The notes: generated from the sequence alone by a model not told the origin. Positions 23,793-33,310 are shown, numbered from the stretch's first letter. The stretch is 42,179 nucleotides of DNA from an uncultured Atopobiaceae bacterium (GCA_947626465.1 CANQSI010000002.1:1-42179); one strand, 5' to 3'. Program-made: numbers and translations.

Positions 23793-24902
23793 TTAGGAAA
23801 CGATACCCGCGCGCACGAGTTCGGCGAATTGGCCGATCTCCATCGGCCTCACTTCCACCTCGCCGAGGAAGCGCACGATCACGGCGTTCACGTTGGAACC
23901 GTGGCGCTTCTTGTCCATGCGGAGGCGCTCGATGATCGCCTCGGCGCCCACCGTGGTGTTCGTGGGGAGGCCGTAGGCGTCGATGCAGCGTGCGATCGCG
24001 CGGGTGACGGGGGCGGGGGTGAGGCCGAGTGCGGTCGCGCCACGGCTAAGGATCGCGAGGCCCGCAGCCACGCAGGCGCCATGGCCAAGGGTGTAGTTGC
24101 TCGCCGCCTCGATGGCGTGGCCGATCGTGTGGCCGAGGTTGAGGGTTTGGCGAATGCCGCTCTCGCGCTCATCGATCACCACGACGTCGCGCTTCACCCG
24201 CACGTTGGCGGCGACGATGGTGGCCATCCGATCGAAGTCGAGCGCGGCGCAGTCCGCGGCACCGAAGAGGGGGGCGGTGAGCGGGTGGTCGGCGATCGCG
24301 TTGAAGAGCGCGGGGCCCGCGAGTACGCCATGCTTGATGATCTCGCCGAAGGCGTCCGTGAGCAGGGCAGGCGAGAGCGTGGCGAGCGTCTCCACGTCCT
24401 CGAGCACGAGGGCGGGCTGCAGGAACGCGCCCGCGAGGTTCTTTCCGCCCTGGAGGTCCACGGCGGTCTTGCCACCCACCGACGAATCCACCATCGCGAG
24501 GAGGCTCGTCGGCACCTGCACGACGGTGATGCCGCGCATGTAGGTGGCTGCGGCGAAGCCCGCGAGGTCGCCGACGACCCCTCCTCCGAGGGCGATCACC
24601 GCGTCATCGCGCGTGAGGCCGGATTGCGCCATCACCTCGAGGCACGTGGCGTAGGTTTGGAGGTTCTTTCGGGCCTCGCCCGCCTCGAAGGCGAAGATGC
24701 TGATGGCGAAGCCCGCGTTTCGCAGCGAATCGGCCACGCGCTCCCCGTAGAGCGGCCACACGTGCGAATCGGTGACGATCAAGAGCGTCGAGCCCTTGAC
24801 GAGCGGACGCACGCGCTCACCGAGCGTATCGAGGATGCCCCGGCCGCAGATGACGTCGTAGGCGCGAGATGAGGTGGGGACTTGGATGATCTCTTCCGAC
24901 AT
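23793..24902 (-). CDS. aroB: 3-dehydroquinate synthase
   Basis: 369 residues. It shows the NAD-binding GGGVVGDLAGFAAATYMRG, the QVPTSLLAMVDSSVGGKT block, FGEIIKHG and LNLGHTIGHAIE with the zinc ligands Glu and His, and a HGACVAAGL motif. It cyclises DAHP to 3-dehydroquinate. ATG 24902 begins 8 nt after the tyrA stop, with AGGTGA upstream; the open frame extends further upstream but only as a shadow of tyrA. Confidence 0.96.
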   Translation of the reverse strand: MSEEIIQVPTSSRAYDVICGRGILDTLGERVRPLVKGSTLLIVTDSHVWPLYGERVADSLRNAGFAISIFAFEAGEARKNLQTYATCLEVMAQSGLTRDDAVIALGGGVVGDLAGFAAATYMRGITVVQVPTSLLAMVDSSVGGKTAVDLQGGKNLAGAFLQPALVLEDVETLATLSPALLTDAFGEIIKHGVLAGPALFNAIADHPLTAPLFGAADCAALDFDRMATIVAANVRVKRDVVVIDERESGIRQTLNLGHTIGHAIEAASNYTLGHGACVAAGLAILSRGATALGLTPAPVTRAIARCIDAYGLPTNTTVGAEAIIERLRMDKKRHGSNVNAVIVRFLGEVEVRPMEIGQFAELVRAGIVS

Positions 24903-24910
24903 CGCCTCGC

Positions 24911-25804
24911 TCACCTGCCTTCCGCTTCCCGCTTTGCCCGATCTCCCTCGGCGAGGAGCTCCTGCAGGCGATCCCGATCTCCCGCGCGAAGCGCGTCGGC
25001 GTAGGCGCCGAGATGCGCGCGAAGCCCGTCGATCTCTGCGACGAGGTTGTCGGCGTCGTCCATGAAGAGCTCGGCCCACATCGCCGCGTTCAGGCGTGCG
25101 ACGCGCGTGAGGTCGAGGTACGAACCCGCAGAGAAGCCTTTGTGCACGAGCGCGCGCGGGCTCTTCACGTAGGCGTTCGACACCACGTGGGCGAGTTGCG
25201 AGGTGTAGGCGATGATCTCGTCGTGCTCGGTGGGGGAGGCCATGGTGTAGGAGCCGAACCCAAGGGGCTCGAGGAGCTTCGTCAAGCGATCGAGCGTCCA
25301 AAGCCGATCGATCTCGTCCATCTCGGGGTCGGCGCAGACGACCATCGGCGCCTTGCGAAACATCGTGGCGCGCGAATGGGCGAAGCCCGAGTACTGCGTG
25401 CCCGCCATGGGGTGGCATCCCACGAAGGTGAAGCCGTGCGTGCGTGCGAGCGGCCAGAGCTCCGAGCACACCGCGCGCTTCACGCCGGCGGTGTCGATGA
25501 CGATGGTCGAGGGGCTCACGAGCTCCGCGTGCTCCCTCAGCCATTCCACGAGATGCTCGGGATAGGTGGTGAGTACGATGAGCTCGCAGGTGGGGATGAC
25601 CTCATCGGTGAGCTCGCCCGTGGCGGATTCGATGAGGGCGAAGTCGAGGGTGGAGCGAGTGCGGTTCCACACGTATGTCTCCGTGTCGGCGTCATGGAAG
25701 GCCTTCGCGAAGGAGCCGCCCATGAGCCCCAGGCCCACGACGCCCACGCGCCCAGCGACCACCGGCGCTGAAGGAGTGCGCTCCACCTCGGAAAGATCGC
25801 TCAC
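24911..25804 (-). CDS. tyrA: Prephenate dehydrogenase
   Basis: 297 residues. The Rossmann loop GVVGLGLMGGSFAKA is at residues 21-35, then GCHPMAGTQYSG with the family His, and TEHDEIIAYTSQLAHVVS. It oxidatively decarboxylates prephenate to 4-hydroxyphenylpyruvate for tyrosine. No ACT domain is present, so tyrosine feedback, if any, must act elsewhere. The start is GTG 25804, overlapping the DAHP synthase stop (GTGA). Its place as second gene puts the tyrosine branch ahead of the common pathway genes. Confidence 0.94.
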   Translation of the reverse strand: MSDLSEVERTPSAPVVAGRVGVVGLGLMGGSFAKAFHDADTETYVWNRTRSTLDFALIESATGELTDEVIPTCELIVLTTYPEHLVEWLREHAELVSPSTIVIDTAGVKRAVCSELWPLARTHGFTFVGCHPMAGTQYSGFAHSRATMFRKAPMVVCADPEMDEIDRLWTLDRLTKLLEPLGFGSYTMASPTEHDEIIAYTSQLAHVVSNAYVKSPRALVHKGFSAGSYLDLTRVARLNAAMWAELFMDDADNLVAEIDGLRAHLGAYADALRAGDRDRLQELLAEGDRAKREAEGR

Positions 25805-26820
25805 TCGTCCTCCATCTCAACCGCCTGGCGCACAAGTGCGATCCTGCGCATGGCGTTTTTGAACTGCATCGGCGTGAGCGCCTGGGCGCCATCCGACCAC
25901 GCGCGCGAGGGCTCAGGGTGCACCTCGATCTCGAGGCCATCGGCGCCGGCTGCGGTGGCCGCGAGCGCGGCGGAGACGACGTAGCGCGTATAGCCGGCCG
26001 CGTGGGAGGGATCCCCCACGATCGGCAGGTGGGAGAGCTGGTGGCAGACCGCGATCGCGTTGGTGTCGAAGGTGTTTCTGGTGTGGGTCTCGAAGGTACG
26101 GATGCCTCGCTCGCAGAGGATGACCTTCTCGTTGCCCTCGCTCATCACATACTCGGCCGCCATGAGGAACTCGTCGATCGTGGCGGCGAACCCGCGCTTC
26201 AAGAGCACCGGCACGTCCGTCTTGCCCACCTCCTTCAGGAGGGGGAAGTTCTGCATGTTGCGTGCGCCGATCTGCATCACGTCCACGTCGAAGTCCACGA
26301 AGAGCTGCACGTCGCGCGGATCCATCACCTCGGAGACGATGGGCATCTCAAGCTCGGACTTTGCCTCGGCGAGGATCTTCAGGCCCGCCGCGCCCATGCC
26401 CTGGTTCGCATAGGGGCTGGTGCGCGGCTTGTAGGCGCCGCCGCGAAGCATCGTGGCGCCCGCCGCCTTCACCTCGCGCGCGATCTCCACGAGCTCCTCG
26501 CCCTCCACGGAGCAGGGCCCGGCGATCACCTGGAAGTTCCCACCACCGATCTGGACGCCGAAGCCGCAGTCGATGACGGAGTCCTGGGGGTGGAACTTGC
26601 GATTTGCGAGCTTGAAAGGCTCGGATACGCGCGTGACGCGCTCGATGATGTCCATCGATTCCAAGAGGAAGGGGTCGATGGAGAAGGTGTCGCCCACGAG
26701 GCCGACGACGGTTTCGTTGGTGCCCTCCGAGACGTAGGCCGAGAGGCCCTTCGACTCGATCCACGCAATGAGGTGGTTCAGCTGCTCGGGAGTGGCGCTT
26801 GGTTTAACGATGGCGATCAT
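25801..26820 (-). CDS. aroF: DAHP synthase (type I-beta with N-terminal regulatory domain)
   Basis: 339 residues. Residues 1-70 resemble the ferredoxin-like regulatory domain of Thermotoga-type DAHP synthases, where it closes over the barrel when tyrosine binds. The barrel has AGPCSVEGEELVEIA, LRGGAYKPRTSPYANQG, QIGARNMQNFPLL, LLKRGFAATIDEFLMAAEY and DPSHAAGY. It condenses PEP and erythrose-4-phosphate, the first step of the pathway, and is the first gene of the cluster. The ribosome site before ATG 26820 is poor. Symbol choice among aroF/aroG is by convention only. Confidence 0.95.
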   Translation of the reverse strand: MIAIVKPSATPEQLNHLIAWIESKGLSAYVSEGTNETVVGLVGDTFSIDPFLLESMDIIERVTRVSEPFKLANRKFHPQDSVIDCGFGVQIGGGNFQVIAGPCSVEGEELVEIAREVKAAGATMLRGGAYKPRTSPYANQGMGAAGLKILAEAKSELEMPIVSEVMDPRDVQLFVDFDVDVMQIGARNMQNFPLLKEVGKTDVPVLLKRGFAATIDEFLMAAEYVMSEGNEKVILCERGIRTFETHTRNTFDTNAIAVCHQLSHLPIVGDPSHAAGYTRYVVSAALAATAAGADGLEIEVHPEPSRAWSDGAQALTPMQFKNAMRRIALVRQAVEMEDE

Positions 26821-26893
26821 GCAAGTCCCAATCGGTTTGTGTGCGGTGCCCGCTTCGAGGTTTGCTCGGCTTAGGGTAGGCCTTGGGCTTGCC

Positions 26894-26922
26894 TCGGGAG
26901 GCCGAGATTGCTGTTCTATAAT
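26894..26922 (+). promoter_or_regulatory. Promoter of tRNA-Arg
   Basis: A perfect -10 TATAAT at 26917-26922, 16 nt before the first base of the tRNA. The -35 position (26894-26899, TCGGGA) at 17-bp spacing matches only 3 of 6 consensus bases. The 118-bp gap also has to hold the divergent promoter for the aromatic cluster, which I could not pin down. Confidence 0.6.
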
Positions 26923-26938
26923 CGCTGCCGTAGCGTAA

Positions 26939-27015
26939 GCCCTCGTAGCTCAGTGGATCAGAGCGCTCGCCTCCGGAGCGAGAGGTCGCGGGTTCGAATC
27001 CCGCCGAGGGTACCA
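26939..27015 (+). tRNA. tRNA-Arg (anticodon CCG)
   Basis: A 77-nt cloverleaf can be folded: acceptor GCCCTCG pairing with CGAGGGT (G-U closing pair), D arm GCTC/GAGC, anticodon arm CTCGC/GCGAG with loop CTCCGGA and anticodon CCG, T arm GCGGG-TTCGAAT-CCCGC, and encoded CCA at 27013-27015. It reads the CGG arginine codon. Open frames drawn through it on both strands are artefacts. Confidence 0.97.
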
Positions 27016-27112
27016 TGGGCTCAGGGCTCGAACAACACTGTTAGCAGCGCTAGCAGCGGGAATCGTGAGCGCAAGGCCCATGGGGCAGAACGATCCGGGC
27101 GGAGAGGCTTCA

Positions 27113-29536
27113 ATGGCTCAAGAAGAGGCGCGCACGCAGGGCACTGCGCCCACGCCGCTCACCGGGCTCACGAGCGAGCAGGTGGCCGAGCGTGTGGCCC
27201 AAGGGCTCGTCAACGTGGACGCCTCGCCTCAAACCAAGACCATCCCAAAGATCGTGGCCGACCACGCCTTCACGCTCTTCAACGCGGTGAACATCCTGCT
27301 CGCGGCCCTCGTGTTCATCACGGGCAACTACCGCAACATGCTCTTCTTGCTCATCGTCTTCGCGAACATGGCCATCGGCATCTTCCAGGAGATTCGCTCG
27401 AAGATGGCGGTCGACCAACTCTCCATCCTCGCGGAACGTCCGGCGAAGGTCGTTCGCGACGGGCATGAGGTGGAGGTGCCACCGCACGAGATCGTGCAGG
27501 GCGACCTCGTCGTGCTTTCCCACGGCGACCAAGTGCCGGCCGACCTTCGCGTGCGCGAGGGCGACGTCTACATGAACGAGTCGCTTCTCACGGGCGAGAG
27601 CAGGCCCGTGGAGAAGCACGTGGGAGACGAGCTCCTCTCCGGCTCATTCGTGGCCTCGGGCGCGGTGAAGGCCGAGGCCACCCGCGTCGGCGCGGCCTCC
27701 TACGCGGCGCGCATCAACGACGAGGCCAAGCAGGCGAAGCCTCTGAACTCGGAGATCATGACCACGTTGAAGATGATCATCCGCTTCGGCACGTGGGTCT
27801 TGGTGCCGGTGGGCGTCGCGCTCTTCGTGCGCTCGTACTTCGCGGGAATTAGCTTCGACGATTCGATCCTCTCCACGGTCGCGGACGTCATCGGCATGAT
27901 CCCCCAGGGGCTCGTGCTCCTCACCTCCACGGTGCTTGCCATCGCCACCATGCGCCTCGCCTTGAACAAGGTGCTCGTGCAGCAGCTCTACTGCATCGAG
28001 ACGCTCGCGCGGGTGGACGTGCTCTGCCTCGACAAGACCGGCACCATCACGGCCGGCGTCATGGAGATCCGCGAGGTGAGGCCGCTTTCCGACGCCACCG
28101 AGGAGGACGTGGTCTCGGCGATGGCCACGGTGGCCAAGGCAAATGAGGCCGACGCGAACGAGACGGCGATGGCCGTGCTCGCCTACGTTGACGAGCACGA
28201 CGTGGAGATCGCGCCGATCGCGCGGGCCATCCCGTTCTCGAGCGAGCGAAAGTACTCGGGCTGCGTCACGAAGGCAGGCGAGGCGCTCGTCTTCGGCGCG
28301 GGGCAGTTCGTGCTGCGCGATCGCTTCGGCGTCTACGAGGAGGAGATCCGCAGCTTCCCGGCCACCTCGCGTGTGCTCGTGGTCTGTCGCTGCGAGGGTT
28401 TTGACAAGGAGAACGCCATCATCGGCGAGCCCGAGGTGCTCGGCATCGTCTCCATCTCCGACCACGTGCGCTCCTCCGCGCCGAAGACCCTCGAGTACTT
28501 CCGCCGTCAGGGTGTGGAGCTGAAGATCATCTCGGGAGACGATCCCGCCACGGTGGCCGCCATCGCCAAGGAGGCCGGCGTCGAAGGCGCGGACAAGTGG
28601 GTGGACGCTTCCACCCTTGCCGACGATGAGGCGCTTGCTGCGGCGGCGCTCTCCTACAAGGTCTTCGGACGCGTGACCCCGCAGCAGAAGAAGGGGCTTC
28701 TCCTCGCCCTCAAGGCGAAGGGCCATACGGTGGCCATGACGGGCGACGGCGTGAACGACGTGCTCGCGCTTCGCGAGGCGGATTGCTCCGTGGCCATGGC
28801 GTCGGGCTCGGACGCGGCGCGCACGGTGGCGGAGATCGTGCTCGTGGACAACGACTTCGCCCACATGCCCGAGGTGGTGGACGAGGGCCGCCGCTCAATC
28901 AACAACCTGCAGCGTTCCGCGTCGCTCTTCCTGGAGAAGACCGTGTTCTCCATGGCGGTGGGCATACTCTGCATCCTCCTGCCGCCCTATCCGATGCTGC
29001 CCATCCAGCTCTCGCTCATCTCGGGAAGCCTGATCGGCATCCCCTCCTTCATCCTCGCGCTCGAGCCGAACCACGATCGCGTGAAGGGCAACTTCCTCGC
29101 CCATGTACTCTCGCGCTCGATGCCCGCCTCGGTGGCGGTGACGATCGGGCTCGCCTGCGTGGTGGTGGCGCGCACCTTCCTCGGACTTTCCACCGAGCAG
29201 GTCTCGACGATCGCCACCTGCGTGACGAGCGTGGTGGGCATCTGGCTCATCTGGCGCATATCCCAGCCGCTGAACCTTCTCAGGGGCGCGCTCCTCGTGG
29301 CCACCATCCTCCAGATCGTGCTCGGCGTGACGCTCTTCGGATGGTTCTTCGAGATGGCGCCCCTCACCTGGCCGATGGTCGGATTCCTGGCCGCGGTGAG
29401 CGTCGTGACCATCATCATCTTCGAGGTGCTCTGGCACCACGCGAAGCGAAACGAATCGCCCGAGGGCATCTACGGGCGCTTTGCCACGAAAGTCGAGGAG
29501 CGTAGCCATGGAAAGGCAAGTCAACGGAGCCTCTAG
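27113..29536 (+). CDS. Cation-transporting P-type ATPase (CtpE-like)
   Basis: 807 residues. An N-terminal pair of helices (about 52-95) precedes the actuator domain with LLTGES (158-163) and helix 4 with IGMIPQGLVLLTS (260-272, PQGL at 264-267). The phosphorylation site DKTGTIT follows at D307, then the hinge TGDGVNDVLALREADC and C-terminal helices. The general form and the VAMASGSDAARTVAEIVL segment resemble the CtpE group, whose mycobacterial member takes up calcium; Ca2+ or another divalent cation is thus a guess. No N-terminal metal-binding CxxC domain is present, which argues against copper or zinc export. ATG 27113 was preferred because GGAGAGG precedes it; GTG 27065 in frame is an alternative adding 16 residues. 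The 3' end overlaps aconitase by 29 bp. Confidence 0.9.
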   Translation: MAQEEARTQGTAPTPLTGLTSEQVAERVAQGLVNVDASPQTKTIPKIVADHAFTLFNAVNILLAALVFITGNYRNMLFLLIVFANMAIGIFQEIRSKMAVDQLSILAERPAKVVRDGHEVEVPPHEIVQGDLVVLSHGDQVPADLRVREGDVYMNESLLTGESRPVEKHVGDELLSGSFVASGAVKAEATRVGAASYAARINDEAKQAKPLNSEIMTTLKMIIRFGTWVLVPVGVALFVRSYFAGISFDDSILSTVADVIGMIPQGLVLLTSTVLAIATMRLALNKVLVQQLYCIETLARVDVLCLDKTGTITAGVMEIREVRPLSDATEEDVVSAMATVAKANEADANETAMAVLAYVDEHDVEIAPIARAIPFSSERKYSGCVTKAGEALVFGAGQFVLRDRFGVYEEEIRSFPATSRVLVVCRCEGFDKENAIIGEPEVLGIVSISDHVRSSAPKTLEYFRRQGVELKIISGDDPATVAAIAKEAGVEGADKWVDASTLADDEALAAAALSYKVFGRVTPQQKKGLLLALKAKGHTVAMTGDGVNDVLALREADCSVAMASGSDAARTVAEIVLVDNDFAHMPEVVDEGRRSINNLQRSASLFLEKTVFSMAVGILCILLPPYPMLPIQLSLISGSLIGIPSFILALEPNHDRVKGNFLAHVLSRSMPASVAVTIGLACVVVARTFLGLSTEQVSTIATCVTSVVGIWLIWRISQPLNLLRGALLVATILQIVLGVTLFGWFFEMAPLTWPMVGFLAAVSVVTIIIFEVLWHHAKRNESPEGIYGRFATKVEERSHGKASQRSL

Positions 29537-32237
29537 CAAGCCGGATCGTGCCTTCATCGAGCGCGCCGTGTACGGCGAGGCCTTCGAGGAGGCCGTGTGC
29601 CAAGCTCGAAAGCCAAGGGAGCTCGAGGTAGACGGTCATGTGTATCGCATGATAGACGTGGCGGGGGTGCCGGGGGCGCTGAGGATCCCGCGCGCCTCCG
29701 TGCGCTTCCTGGAAAACGTCATTCGCCGTGCTCCCTCCAACGAGGCGGCGATCGAGGCCGCGCGCCGCGTGGTAGAGGCGGGCCTCGAGGGAAGGGCGGG
29801 CGAGGAGATCGAGTTCTCTCCCTCGCGCGTGCTCTTCCAGGACTTCACGGGCGTGCCGATCTTCGTCGACTTCGCGGCGATGCGCGATGCCATGGTGGCC
29901 GAGGGTGGCGACCCCGAGACGGTGAACCCGAAGATCCCCTGCGTACTCGTGGTGGATCACTCCGTGCAAGCCGACTGCACCGGGGAGGCGGGCGCCGCTG
30001 AGCTGAACCTCGCCATCGAGGCGCGGCGCAACGCCGAGCGCTTCAGCTTCCTCAAGTGGGCTAAGGAGAGCTTCGACAACGTGGAGATCGTGCCGCCCGG
30101 CCAGGGTATTTGCCACCAACTTGGCGTCGAGCGCTTCTGGACGCTCGTGGCAAGAGACGCGCTCTCCGACGAGGGACTCTGGGGCTTCGACACCCTCGTG
30201 GGCTCCGATTCCCACACCACCACCGCTAACGGCCTCGGGGTGATGAGCTGGGGCTTAGGCGGCATCGAATGCGAGGCTGCGGCGCTCGGGCTCTCGCTTC
30301 CCATGCGCGTTCCCGAGGTGGTGGGCCTCACGCTCAAAGGCGAGCTTCCCGAGGGCGTGCAGGCCATGGACCTCGCGCTCACGCTCACGCAGCTCCTTCG
30401 CGAGAAGGGCGTGGTGGGAAAGATCGTCGAGGTGTCGGGGGAGGGCGTGGCCACGCTCAGCGCCACCCAGCGTGCCTGCGTGGCGAACATGACCCCCGAA
30501 TACGGCGCTACGGCGACGCTCTTCCCCGTCGACGAGGAGACGCTCTCCTACCTCGCGTTGACGGGCCGAAGCGAAGAGCAGGTGGCGCTCGCCAGGGAGT
30601 ACTACCGCGCCCAGGGCATCTTCGGTGCCGAGGGCAGGGACGTGCCGCGCACCTACTCGGAGGTCATCGAGTTCGACCTCTCAAGCGTCGAGCCTTGCCT
30701 TGCCGGCCCCTCGCGTCCGCATAACCGCGTGGACATCGCAGGACTGAGGGATCGCGTGCTGAGCGTCGCCGCATCCCACCATCACGGCGACGCGGAGGCG
30801 CGTTTCGAGGTCGATCTTCCCGAGGGCACGTTCGAGCTCGCGCACGGTTCGCTCGCCCTCGCCGCGATCACGAGCTGCACGACCGCGACCGACGCGGCCA
30901 TGGTCGTTTCGGCGGCGTTGCTCGCGAAGAACGCCCGAGCCCATGGGCTCGTCGCCGCCCCGTGGGTGAAGTGCATCCTCGGCCCCGGCTCGAAAGCCAC
31001 TTCTCGTCTCCTCGAGGAGGCGGGCCTTGCGGAGCCGCTCGCCGAGCTCGGGTTCTCGCTTTCCGGCTGGGGATGCCTCGCATGCATCGGCAACTCCGGC
31101 CCCCTCGCAGCCCCCATCCACGAGATCGCAGGCGACGTGGAGCTCACGAGCGTGCTTTCGGGAAACCGCAATTTCGATGGACGCATCTCGCCCGATGTGG
31201 CGCAGAACTACATCTGCGCCCCCTCGCTCGTGGTGGCCTATGCCATCAAGGGCACGATGGTGGCCAACCTCGCGGAGGAGCCCCTCGGCTATGGCGAGGA
31301 CGGCGAGCCGGTGATGCTCGCGGATGTGCTTCCCGACCCCGCCGAAGTGGCGGGGATCCTCGAGGCGCACCTCACGCCCGAGCTCTTCTCAAAGACCTCC
31401 GACCTCGCTTCGGGAGGCGCATCCTGGGATGCGCTCGTGGCGCCCGAGGGAACGACCTACCCCTGGGATCCCTCATCCACCTACATTCGCCGCCCGCCGT
31501 ACTTCGAAGATGCGCGCCCGGCTGAGCGCGTGGGGTGCGCGGGGGCCAGATGCCTCGCACTCCTGGGCGACTTCGTCACCACCGACCACATCTCGCCCGC
31601 AGGGGCAATCGCCCAGGCCTCGCCTGCCGCCCGCTATCTCGAGGAGCGCGGCGTCAAGCCCGAGGACTTCAACACCTATGGCGCGCGGCGCGGAAATCAC
31701 GAGGTGATGGAGCGCGGCACCTTCGCCAATCCACGGCTCCAGAACGCGCTCGCCCGGGGCAAGGCGGGTGGCTTCACGCAAGACCCCGTCACCGGCGAGC
31801 CCACGACCATCTGGGAGGCCTCGGAGAGCGCGCGCGAGGCAGGGGTGGAACTCCTCCTCATCGCGGGCAAGATGTATGGCTCCGGATCCTCGAGGGACTG
31901 GGCCGCCAAGGGACCCGCGCTTCTCGGCGTGCGTTGCGTGGTGGCCGAGAGCTTCGAGCGCATCCACCGCTCGAACCTCGTGGGAATGGGGATCCTCCCC
32001 CTAGAACTCGATGGGGTGGCGCTCTCGGAGCTCAACCTCAGCGGCAAGGAGACGTTCGATGTGGAGCCGGTGGAGGTGGCGCTCGGCAAGCCCGCGCCCA
32101 AGACGACCCTCACCATCGTCTCCGAGGACGGCTCCGAGCGACGCGTGGCGTGTCGCGTGCGCATCGACACACCCACCGAGGCCCTCTACATGGCAAAAGG
32201 CGGTATCCTACCCTACGTGTTGAGCGACATGGCCTAG
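29508..32237 (+). CDS. acnA: Aconitate hydratase (AcnA family)
   Basis: 909 residues, the AcnA/IRP length. Iron-sulfur ligands are C457 in ITSCTTATD and C523 and C526 in WGCLACIGNSGP. Other landmarks are VDHSVQAD, GSDSHTTTANGLGVMSWGLGG, LSGNRNFDGRISP, GDFVTTDHISPAG and YGSGSSRDWAAKG. It interconverts citrate and isocitrate. The usual SCTNTSNP after the first ligand Cys reads SCTTATDA; the Asn there is near the cluster, so catalytic subtleties are possible. ATG 29508 is preceded by GAGGAG and lies inside the end of the P-type ATPase gene, so the two are co-transcribed. A short hairpin with four Ts follows the stop. Confidence 0.95.
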   Translation: MERQVNGASSKPDRAFIERAVYGEAFEEAVCQARKPRELEVDGHVYRMIDVAGVPGALRIPRASVRFLENVIRRAPSNEAAIEAARRVVEAGLEGRAGEEIEFSPSRVLFQDFTGVPIFVDFAAMRDAMVAEGGDPETVNPKIPCVLVVDHSVQADCTGEAGAAELNLAIEARRNAERFSFLKWAKESFDNVEIVPPGQGICHQLGVERFWTLVARDALSDEGLWGFDTLVGSDSHTTTANGLGVMSWGLGGIECEAAALGLSLPMRVPEVVGLTLKGELPEGVQAMDLALTLTQLLREKGVVGKIVEVSGEGVATLSATQRACVANMTPEYGATATLFPVDEETLSYLALTGRSEEQVALAREYYRAQGIFGAEGRDVPRTYSEVIEFDLSSVEPCLAGPSRPHNRVDIAGLRDRVLSVAASHHHGDAEARFEVDLPEGTFELAHGSLALAAITSCTTATDAAMVVSAALLAKNARAHGLVAAPWVKCILGPGSKATSRLLEEAGLAEPLAELGFSLSGWGCLACIGNSGPLAAPIHEIAGDVELTSVLSGNRNFDGRISPDVAQNYICAPSLVVAYAIKGTMVANLAEEPLGYGEDGEPVMLADVLPDPAEVAGILEAHLTPELFSKTSDLASGGASWDALVAPEGTTYPWDPSSTYIRRPPYFEDARPAERVGCAGARCLALLGDFVTTDHISPAGAIAQASPAARYLEERGVKPEDFNTYGARRGNHEVMERGTFANPRLQNALARGKAGGFTQDPVTGEPTTIWEASESAREAGVELLLIAGKMYGSGSSRDWAAKGPALLGVRCVVAESFERIHRSNLVGMGILPLELDGVALSELNLSGKETFDVEPVEVALGKPAPKTTLTIVSEDGSERRVACRVRIDTPTEALYMAKGGILPYVLSDMA

Positions 32238-32252
32238 CGCGCTCGCGCTTTT
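32236..32252 (+). terminator. Possible intrinsic terminator after aconitase
   Basis: AGCGC-GCTC-GCGCT followed by TTT, beginning inside the TAG stop. The stem is short (5 bp, all but one G-C) and the T-run is brief, so termination may be partial. Confidence 0.45.
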
Positions 32253-32336
32253 GGCCTCTCGCGGGATCGAAAACGCACTCCAAACGCCCTTGGCCTTCGC
32301 GCGAGCGAGGGGCCTCGTCCCAAAGGTAGGTTCAGC

Positions 32337-33287
32337 GTGCTCTGCACTCGCTGTGGACAACCGCTTCCCGATGGCGCCACCACGTGCCCTTCGTGCGGTG
32401 CGGATGTGCGCCCCCTCAGCGCCCCCACCGCGGAGGATCTCACGTGGTGTCCCGCCTGCGGGAGCGTCGTGTCGCGCGACATGGCGTCTTGCCCCTATTG
32501 CGGGCTTCCGCTCTTCGGACAGGCAGACCCTCGCGATCCCTCGAGCGCCGAGCCGGTGGATCCCGCCGAGCGTGACACGCGCCTCCTGCCACGCATGCAA
32601 AACGCCATTCCCCTGCCCGAGCCGGACGAGGATGAGGCGAAAGCGCGCCCCCGCATCGCAAGGGGCCTCATCACCGCCGCCATTGCCGCAGTGGTGGTGG
32701 CGGTGGTGGCGGTGCTCGTGCTCGCCCATCCCTGGAACCCCCATCTCTACGACACCCGAGCCGACACTCCCGCGGATACCTCGATGGAGGGCTTCCCGGG
32801 AACGGTGGATAAGCTCACGGGCCAAGACTCGACGGGCGAGGCCACTGAGGAGCTCACCGGCGATGAGGCCACATTCGCCGCGTTCACCTCCGCGCTCGAG
32901 GACGAGGACACGCTCGCCGATGAGCTTGATCAGGAGATGGAGGACCTCGCGGCCGCTCCGAGCGCCACGGAGGGGTCGCGCGGGCTCTGGCGCGAGCAAG
33001 CCCAATCCACCTCGCTTCGCATCTCCAATCTCATCTCGGAGATCCAAGAGGCCGACGTGTCTTCCGGCACCTATGCGAATGCGAAGGACGAGCTCGTGAC
33101 CATGGGCAATTACCTGCGAAATCGCTCGGATGCCATCACCGACGCCTGGGTGGCCGTGATGGGATCGGGAGCCTCCGAGGGCGATATGGAGGCGGCCATC
33201 GACGCCGCTCGCTCCACCGACGCCTCGTTCTCTGCCCTCTATCGCGAAGCGCGCGATGGCTTCGAGCTCGAGGATCCGGAGGCATAG
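32337..33287 (+). CDS. Double zinc-ribbon single-pass membrane protein
   Basis: 316 residues. Two N-terminal zinc ribbons with eight cysteines (C3, C6, C17, C20; C38, C41, C52, C55) are followed by an acidic linker, a membrane helix at about 110-130, and an extracellular Asp/Glu/Ala-rich helical region to the end. The ribbons should face the cytoplasm. The function is unknown. GTG 32337 is preceded by AGGTAGG and the first ribbon starts at residue 3, which fixes the start. The gene sits 99 bp after aconitase and 144 bp before the TPR gene, which has a similar inside-outside layout just ahead of the shape genes. Confidence 0.78.
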   Translation: MLCTRCGQPLPDGATTCPSCGADVRPLSAPTAEDLTWCPACGSVVSRDMASCPYCGLPLFGQADPRDPSSAEPVDPAERDTRLLPRMQNAIPLPEPDEDEAKARPRIARGLITAAIAAVVVAVVAVLVLAHPWNPHLYDTRADTPADTSMEGFPGTVDKLTGQDSTGEATEELTGDEATFAAFTSALEDEDTLADELDQEMEDLAAAPSATEGSRGLWREQAQSTSLRISNLISEIQEADVSSGTYANAKDELVTMGNYLRNRSDAITDAWVAVMGSGASEGDMEAAIDAARSTDASFSALYREARDGFELEDPEA

Positions 33288-33310
33288 GTGCTGCCCACTA
33301 CGTGCGCATA

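Noticed and set aside
26804-27016. Short frames on both strands across the tRNA gene
   Set aside because: They are translations of tRNA-Arg sequence, a well-known source of false proteins.
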